Source: Desulfocapsa sp.
GTDB taxonomy: Bacteria > Desulfobacterota > Desulfobulbia > Desulfobulbales > Desulfocapsaceae
Length of the DNA stretch: 48,029 bases
Reading direction: 5' to 3'
Assembly: GCA_022712975.1 (NCBI GenBank)
Contig: JAFLJO010000041.1
Location: 1 to 48,029 of the forward strand
The notes below the pieces were generated by a model. That model saw only the letters and a list, made by a program, of their open reading frames with translations. It ran no database searches and was not told the DNA's origin. The position numbers and the translations under genes were made by a program. This document shows, piece after piece, positions 43,295 to 48,029 of this stretch (positions are counted from its first letter, which is position 1; every line of letters starts with the position of its first letter).

Positions 43295-45967
43295 GTGACT
43301 GATGAAGTGTATCTTGTTGATGGAAGTGCCTATATCTATCGTGCTTACCATGCCGTAGCTCCGCTGACCAATAGTGAAGGCATGCCCACCCACGCAGTTT
43401 TCGGGTTTATGAATATTCTGCGACGTCTTTTAAAGGATAAAAAACCACAATATCTCGCAGTGGCCTTTGATATGAGGGGGCCTGTGTTTCGTCACGATAT
43501 TTATCCTGATTATAAGGCGAATCGTCCCCCCATGCCTAAAGATTTAGCCGTACAAATTCCATATATCAAGGAACTGGTACGTGCCATGAATATCCCCTGT
43601 TTTGAGACTCAGGAACTTGAGGCCGATGATATTATTGCATCTGCTGCTCATCTTCTCAGCAGTCAGGGAAAAAAGGTTGTTGTGGTTTCAGGAGACAAGG
43701 ATCTGCTGCAACTGGTTAATGAGCATGTTGTGATGTGGGATCCCATGAAAAATAAGGTCATGGATATTGCAGCCGTTGAAGAAAAATATCATGTAAAACC
43801 AGAACAGCTGCTTGACTGTTATTCGCTTATGGGTGACAGCTCTGATAATGTTCCAGGAGTTCCTGGAGTGGGCCCGAAAACCGCAGAGAAACTTATAAAC
43901 CAATATGGAAGCCTTGAAGGAGTGTATGACGAGCTTGCGGGCATGAAAAAATCAAAGCTCAAAGAACGCCTTGAAGAAAACAAAGAAAAAGCATTTCTTT
44001 CAAGAGATTTAATTCGCTTAAAATATGATGCTGTTGTTCCTGTTGAGCTTTCAGGATACCTGCCTCAGAAAGCAGATGATGAAAAGCTGAATGACCTCTA
44101 CACACGTCTTGGGTTCAGCAGTATGGTGAAGGAGGAAAGCAAGGCGATCCCTGTTCCCACAAAAGGGTTTAAGCTGGTACAGACTGTCGAAGAATTAAAT
44201 AGCGTTGTAGAGCATATCAATAAGGCAGCCCTTCTTGTGATTGATACTGAAACAACTTCTCTCGATGTATCCAGTGCTGCTTTGGTGGGAATATCATTGT
44301 GTACTGATCTTGAATCTGCCTGGTATATCCCTGTCGGACATTGTGCGGAAGACGGTAGTCTGGTTGAAGGTCAGTTGCAGCAATCAATCGTGCTTGATAC
44401 GCTTGCTCCATTACTTGAATCTCCTGAATTGCCTAAGTTGGGTCATAATATAAAATATGATTATTCGGTGTTGAAAAAATCCTGTAATTGCACCATGCAG
44501 GGCCCTCTGTACGATACCATGATTGCAGCATACCTTGTGCAACCTGGGAGAAGATCACTAAAGCTTGACGAACTCTGTCTTGAGCATGACTATATTCTTA
44601 CCGCCTTTGATCAGGTTGTTGATGATCCCAAAAGTGAAAACTGTTTTGCATACACAGGGATCAGGCAGGCCTGTGATTATAGCTGTGAAGATGTGTACGG
44701 GACGTTTGTTCTCTGGCAGGCTTACGAACCACTTCTTAAAGAATCGGATCAGTATAAACTGTTTCTCGATGTTGAAACTCCACTTATTCCGATCCTTGCT
44801 GATATGGAACTTGCCGGAATAACCGTTTCCGAAGCAGTTCTTGATCATCTGGAAGAGGAGTTTCAAACAGAGCTGGATACTCTAAGGGAAGACATACATG
44901 AGCTTGCCGGATATAATTTTAATATTCAATCACCCAGGCAGCTGGGAGTTCTTCTTTTTGAAGAGCTGGGATTGCCCCATGGCCGCAAGACAAAAACCGG
45001 CTATTCCACGGACATGAAAGTGCTTGAAAAACTTGCTTCCAGGCATGAAATTCCTGCAAAGATTATGCGTTACCGTATCCTTGCAAAGCTACAGTCCACC
45101 TACGTAAAAAAATTGAAAAAGCTGATTAATCCCGAATCGGGTCGAGTTCATACATCATTTAATCAGACTGTAACTGCAACGGGCAGGTTATCTTCAAGTA
45201 ATCCCAATATGCAGAATATCCCCATTCGTAGAGAAGAGGGCAATCGTATTCGGAAGGCCTTTATCCCTCGTGAAAATCTTCTGTTTCTTTCTGCTGATTA
45301 TTCACAGATTGACCTTCGGGTACTGGCTCATTTTTCACAGGATGCTGCTCTTTTACACGCATTTCAGAACGGGGAAGATATTCATGCACGTACTGCAGCA
45401 GAACTTTTTGCGGTGTCCCCTCTGCTCTTAACTTCTGACATGCGGCGTGTAGCAAAATCCATTAACTTTGGCATTGTCTATGGAATGTCCAGCTTTGGGC
45501 TTGCCAATCAGTTGAATATCAGCCGCAAAGAAGCCAGTAGATTTATAGATAAATATTTCCATCTGTATGGCGGCGTAAAAGAGTTTATGGGTAAAGTTGT
45601 AGCACAGGCAGGAATTGATGGCTACGTCACCACACTGCTCAATCGGAGGCGCATGCTTCCTGAAATAAATGTAAAAAATAAAAGCAGAAGAGAATTTGCT
45701 GAAAGAACCGCAATCAACACTCCCATCCAGGGAACAGCGGCTGATATTATCAAACTTGCCATGATTAAAGTTGTTCCTGCTTTACAAAAAGAAAATCTTT
45801 CAGCCAGATTACTTCTCCAGATTCATGATGAACTTGTTTTTGAACTGCCCGAAAGTGAACTTGCAGCAACTCAAAAAGTAGTCAAAGCTGCAATGGAAGA
45901 TGCTCTTAAGCTCGATGTTCCACTTGTCGTTAATTTTGAGATTGGTGAAAGCTTGGCAAAAGGCTGA
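43295..45967 (+). CDS. polA: DNA polymerase I
   Basis: An 890-residue protein starting at GTG with GAGGA upstream. It has an N-terminal 5'-3' exonuclease domain (VYLVDGSAYIYRAYHAVAPL; SGDKDLLQLV; LMGDSSDNVPGVPGVGPKTA), then a 3'-5' exonuclease domain with intact acidic residues (VIDTETTSLD near 315; HNIKYDYSVL; YSCEDVYG), so proofreading is likely. The polymerase domain follows: TGRLSSSNPNMQNIP (near 628), motif A SADYSQIDLRVLAHF (near 665), motif B RRVAKSINFGIVYGMSSFG and motif C QIHDELVFE (near 841). Its stop codon lies at the very edge of a dispersed repeat. Confidence 0.97.
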   Translation: MTDEVYLVDGSAYIYRAYHAVAPLTNSEGMPTHAVFGFMNILRRLLKDKKPQYLAVAFDMRGPVFRHDIYPDYKANRPPMPKDLAVQIPYIKELVRAMNIPCFETQELEADDIIASAAHLLSSQGKKVVVVSGDKDLLQLVNEHVVMWDPMKNKVMDIAAVEEKYHVKPEQLLDCYSLMGDSSDNVPGVPGVGPKTAEKLINQYGSLEGVYDELAGMKKSKLKERLEENKEKAFLSRDLIRLKYDAVVPVELSGYLPQKADDEKLNDLYTRLGFSSMVKEESKAIPVPTKGFKLVQTVEELNSVVEHINKAALLVIDTETTSLDVSSAALVGISLCTDLESAWYIPVGHCAEDGSLVEGQLQQSIVLDTLAPLLESPELPKLGHNIKYDYSVLKKSCNCTMQGPLYDTMIAAYLVQPGRRSLKLDELCLEHDYILTAFDQVVDDPKSENCFAYTGIRQACDYSCEDVYGTFVLWQAYEPLLKESDQYKLFLDVETPLIPILADMELAGITVSEAVLDHLEEEFQTELDTLREDIHELAGYNFNIQSPRQLGVLLFEELGLPHGRKTKTGYSTDMKVLEKLASRHEIPAKIMRYRILAKLQSTYVKKLKKLINPESGRVHTSFNQTVTATGRLSSSNPNMQNIPIRREEGNRIRKAFIPRENLLFLSADYSQIDLRVLAHFSQDAALLHAFQNGEDIHARTAAELFAVSPLLLTSDMRRVAKSINFGIVYGMSSFGLANQLNISRKEASRFIDKYFHLYGGVKEFMGKVVAQAGIDGYVTTLLNRRRMLPEINVKNKSRREFAERTAINTPIQGTAADIIKLAMIKVVPALQKENLSARLLLQIHDELVFELPESELAATQKVVKAAMEDALKLDVPLVVNFEIGESLAKG

Positions 45968-46001
45968 ACATGATGCCCTGCGGGCAGAAGGTATTCGGTA
46001 T
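45966..46001 (+). repeat. Dispersed palindromic repeat, family I, copy B
   Basis: Begins within the polA stop codon (GAACATGATGCCCTGCGGGC) and matches 34 of 36 bases of the minus-strand copy at 23167-23216. It is followed by a short direct repeat of TATTCGG. Confidence 0.75.
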
Positions 46002-46068
46002 TCGGTATGCGGTTTTCGGCAAGCAACATAGGAACAACTCCCACAGAAACTTTGATTTTCCGATACAT

Positions 46069-46106
46069 GAACATAATGCCCTGCGTGCAGCAGGGTATCA
46101 GTGTTC
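46069..46106 (+). repeat. Dispersed palindromic repeat, family I, copy C
   Basis: GAACATAATGCCCTGC...GCAGGGTATCAGTGTTC: the ends are inverted (GAACA/TGTTC) and the core CCCTGC/GCAGGG pairs. It sits between the convergent polA and gltA genes, where it could act as a two-way transcript end, although there is no T-run. Confidence 0.7.
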
Positions 46107-46128
46107 TGTTTTCGTTGCCATTAGTTGT

Positions 46129-47421
46129 TTAATTTCGTTCGTGGATTGGAACGAATCCACGTTTCTTGTAACCTGTATACACTTGGCGCGGTCTTCCGAT
46201 TCGGTGATCGCCAGAACCATATGTCATCTCTGTCCAGTGGGAAATCCATCCTGGTAATCTGCCCATGGCAAACATCACAGTGAACATGTTAGTGGGGATA
46301 CCCATTGCCCGATAGATAATGCCGGAATAGAAATCCACATTGGGGTAGAGGTTTCTGCTGATAAAGTAATCATCACTTCTGGCGATCTCTTCCAGCTCTT
46401 TGGCAATGTCCAGTAATGGATCATCCACGTTTAGTGCCTGAAGTGTTTGATCACAGGCTTGTTTAAGAATTGTAGCCCGCGGATCAAATGTTTTATAGAC
46501 CCTGTGACCAAATCCGGAAAGACGGAATGGGTCGTTGCGATCTTTTGCTTTTTTGATGTATTTCTCAAAATCGTTATTGTCCTGATGGATGGCTTCAAGC
46601 ATCTCAATAACAGCCTGGTTGGCTCCACCATGAAGCGGTCCCCAGAGAGCGCTTATACCTGCCGAGATAGATGTATAAAGATTTACTCCAGCACTTCCAA
46701 CCAGTCTAACCGTAGATGTTGAACAATTTTGCTCATGATCGGCATGGAGGATCATGAGTTTATTGACGGTGGCAACTACTTCAGGTTGGACAACATAGGG
46801 CTTTACTGGTTTGTCAAACATCATATTAAGAAAATTACCACAGTAGGAGAGGTCATAACGTGGGTAAATCAATGGATGCCCCTCTGATTTCTTGTAAGAA
46901 AATGCAGCTATTGTCCTGATTTTTGAGATAAGACGGGCAGCAATAATCAACAATTCTTCATCAGAGTCACCGCTCATCTCCGGATAAAAATTATGGAGAG
47001 TGTTAACCATGGTGGAAAGTATGGCCATGGGAGGTGCATTAGGAGGGAAATGATCAAAAAAGTGGATCATGTCCTCGTGGATCAAAGCAAAGCGAGACAG
47101 GAGTGAGCGAAAGTGATCCAGTTGCTCACGGGTAGGGAGTTCTCCAATGAGCAAAAGGTAGGCGACCTCCACAAAGGAGCATTTTTCAGCAAGTTCATTT
47201 ATACCATAGCCCCGATAGTTGAGAATCCCTTTCTCTCCATTAAGAAAGGTTATAGCAGAGTCGCAGGAACCGGTATTCATATAGCCGGAGTCGAGAGTGA
47301 TATAGCCGGTTGCGTTGCGCAGTGTTCTGATATCGATGGCTTTGTCGCCTTCAGTTCCTTCGATTAGTGGAAGTTTGTAGCTTTTTCCTTCTATGGTCAA
47401 TGTTGCATGTTTTTTTGACAT
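46129..47421 (-). CDS. gltA: Citrate synthase, GltA type
   Basis: A 430-residue protein with the N-terminal beta-domain of the hexameric bacterial (type II) enzyme (TLTIEGKSYKLPLIEGTEGD; TGSCDSAITFLNGEKG). The catalytic triad is visible: first His in WGPLHGGANQAVIEML, second His in SGFGHRVYKTFDPRA and Asp in NPNVDFYSGI. It condenses acetyl-CoA and oxaloacetate in the TCA cycle. The ATG at 47421 has TAGG upstream on the minus strand. It is convergent with polA and divergent from the thiE-like gene. Confidence 0.96.
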   Translation of the reverse strand: MSKKHATLTIEGKSYKLPLIEGTEGDKAIDIRTLRNATGYITLDSGYMNTGSCDSAITFLNGEKGILNYRGYGINELAEKCSFVEVAYLLLIGELPTREQLDHFRSLLSRFALIHEDMIHFFDHFPPNAPPMAILSTMVNTLHNFYPEMSGDSDEELLIIAARLISKIRTIAAFSYKKSEGHPLIYPRYDLSYCGNFLNMMFDKPVKPYVVQPEVVATVNKLMILHADHEQNCSTSTVRLVGSAGVNLYTSISAGISALWGPLHGGANQAVIEMLEAIHQDNNDFEKYIKKAKDRNDPFRLSGFGHRVYKTFDPRATILKQACDQTLQALNVDDPLLDIAKELEEIARSDDYFISRNLYPNVDFYSGIIYRAMGIPTNMFTVMFAMGRLPGWISHWTEMTYGSGDHRIGRPRQVYTGYKKRGFVPIHERN

Positions 47422-47784
47422 CGTGTACCTATGTTTCTGTGCTCATATAGGAGCGTATTGTTGTTTGGCGGTTTTGTGCCATAACAGGGAGAAGGGGGTA
47501 GTAAGGAGGAAGGAGGAAATTCAGTGGCACGAACTATGATGTTCCGTTGTGCTGAACTTTTTTTGACTGCAATTATTTTCTTAAGTCATAGTGAAATGAC
47601 TACTCCTACAGAAGAAGAAACCTAACAGAGAAAGGTTGAAAAAGCAAGTTTCGTGTTAATGCTCACAATGTTAGGTTGGAATATGATACAATAAAGGTAA
47701 CCGTTCACCACAAGTGCTGATTTACAGTAAACTTGGTTTCGTAAGCATTCACCTGGTGAACGCTTACCAATAAAGGGAAAAATT
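47422..47784. other. Intergenic region gltA / thiE with inverted repeats
   Basis: A 363-base region between divergent genes. It contains a short inverted repeat AGTCAT-N6-ATGACT (47584-47601) in the presumed gltA promoter zone, a possible -10 box TACAAT (47687-47692) toward the right-hand gene without a good -35, and a GTAAGCGTTCACC-type palindrome cluster (47697-47767). No gene is supported. Confidence 0.5.
47697..47767. repeat. Three copies of a GTAA-S-CRTTCACC motif
   Basis: GTAACCGTTCACC (47697-47709) and GTAAGCATTCACC (47741-47753) are direct copies; GGTGAACGCTTAC (47755-47767) is the inverse. The last two form a 27-base palindrome with a one-base centre. It lies 18-88 bases before the thiE-like start, so it could be an operator or an intergenic palindromic repeat. 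Confidence 0.65.
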
Positions 47785-48029
47785 ATGGTTCGGATAGCAC
47801 AGGGTGTTGTGAATAATCAGCTATATAAAAAACGTCTCAAACAGTTTGAAGATGAGGTCGGGGTCTATCCGGTGAGTTGTGAGAGGCTGGCTGCCGGTCG
47901 CAGTGATATGGAGTGGCTTGATCAGGTTATTGCGGGTGGTGCTAAAATTGTCCAGCTTCGTGATAAGGAGAGTTCTGATCGTGAGTTGCTGGCAAAGGCG
48001 CACTATTTTCGGGAAAAGACCCGTGAGGC
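47785..48029 (+). CDS. thiE: Thiamine-phosphate synthase-like protein, 3' partial
   Basis: Only the first 81 codons are in the window. ATG 47785 follows AAAGGG. After about 25 residues of charged N-terminal extension the ThiE start appears: VYPVSCERLAAGRSDMEWLD, then VIAGGAKIVQLRDKESSDRE, the first strands of the TIM barrel with the diphosphate-binding QLRDK motif. ThiE joins the thiazole and pyrimidine phosphates to make thiamine phosphate. The VSCERL in place of the usual VTD suggests a diverged or fused form; the rest is cut off by the window edge. Confidence 0.75.
   Translation, partial: MVRIAQGVVNNQLYKKRLKQFEDEVGVYPVSCERLAAGRSDMEWLDQVIAGGAKIVQLRDKESSDRELLAKAHYFREKTRE

Noticed and set aside
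47422..47784. TPP riboswitch upstream of the thiE-like gene
   Set aside because: I could not find the conserved TPP aptamer blocks (such as CTGAGA near ACCTGATC); only short palindromes are present.

Overview
The window looks like a chromosomal piece of a Desulfobacterota bacterium, most likely Desulfobulbales-like. The grounds are a HybOABC-type periplasmic uptake [NiFe] hydrogenase, a Rossmann-plus-HD-GYP protein of a style common in deltaproteobacteria, moderate GC, and the mreBCD-mrdA-rodA, nadA, polA and gltA complement. The taxonomic call is inference. No rRNA, CRISPR array or intact insertion sequence is visible.

Left third (1-23.1 kb): a giant gene, open at the left edge (>5,170 codons), encodes a repetitive surface or secreted protein. 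It has N-terminal beta-helix-type repeats, about 17 degenerate 'HGL-TGD' modules, RTX-like Asp/Gly repeats, an acidic linker and a basic Trp-containing tail. Five same-strand genes follow: a DUF3467 protein, a GAF-TM-HlyD protein, a PqqD-like/M50 protease/HlyD fusion, a shortened SecA paralogue and a small periplasmic adaptor. I read this as a candidate dedicated export machine for the giant protein and as the most interesting part of the window. No outer-membrane channel or SecY-like partner is visible; they may lie to the left or be shared.

Middle (23.1-33.6 kb): an intergenic stretch with decayed coding remnants and a dispersed repeat comes first. Then follow an orphan sensor kinase, a one-heme lipoprotein, and hybO-hybA-hybB-hybC-hybD-hypA-hypB. 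This makes a Tat-exported, quinone-linked H2-oxidising enzyme plus part of its maturation set (hypC, D, E and F are not here). HypA lacks its zinc-ribbon domain. An HD-GYP protein ends the run. A tRNA-Ala(GGC) lies on the minus strand.

Right part (34.1-48 kb): the rod-shape cluster mreB-mreC-mreD-mrdA-rodA, then hemH (minus) with a coupled, apparently frameshifted small gene, an HPF/cold-shock fusion, nadA, polA, gltA (minus) and the start of a thiE-like gene cut by the right edge.

At least four families of short palindromic intergenic repeats occur. Two have copies both in or beside the giant-protein locus and in the housekeeping region, which argues that the left locus is resident in this genome and not an assembly artefact.
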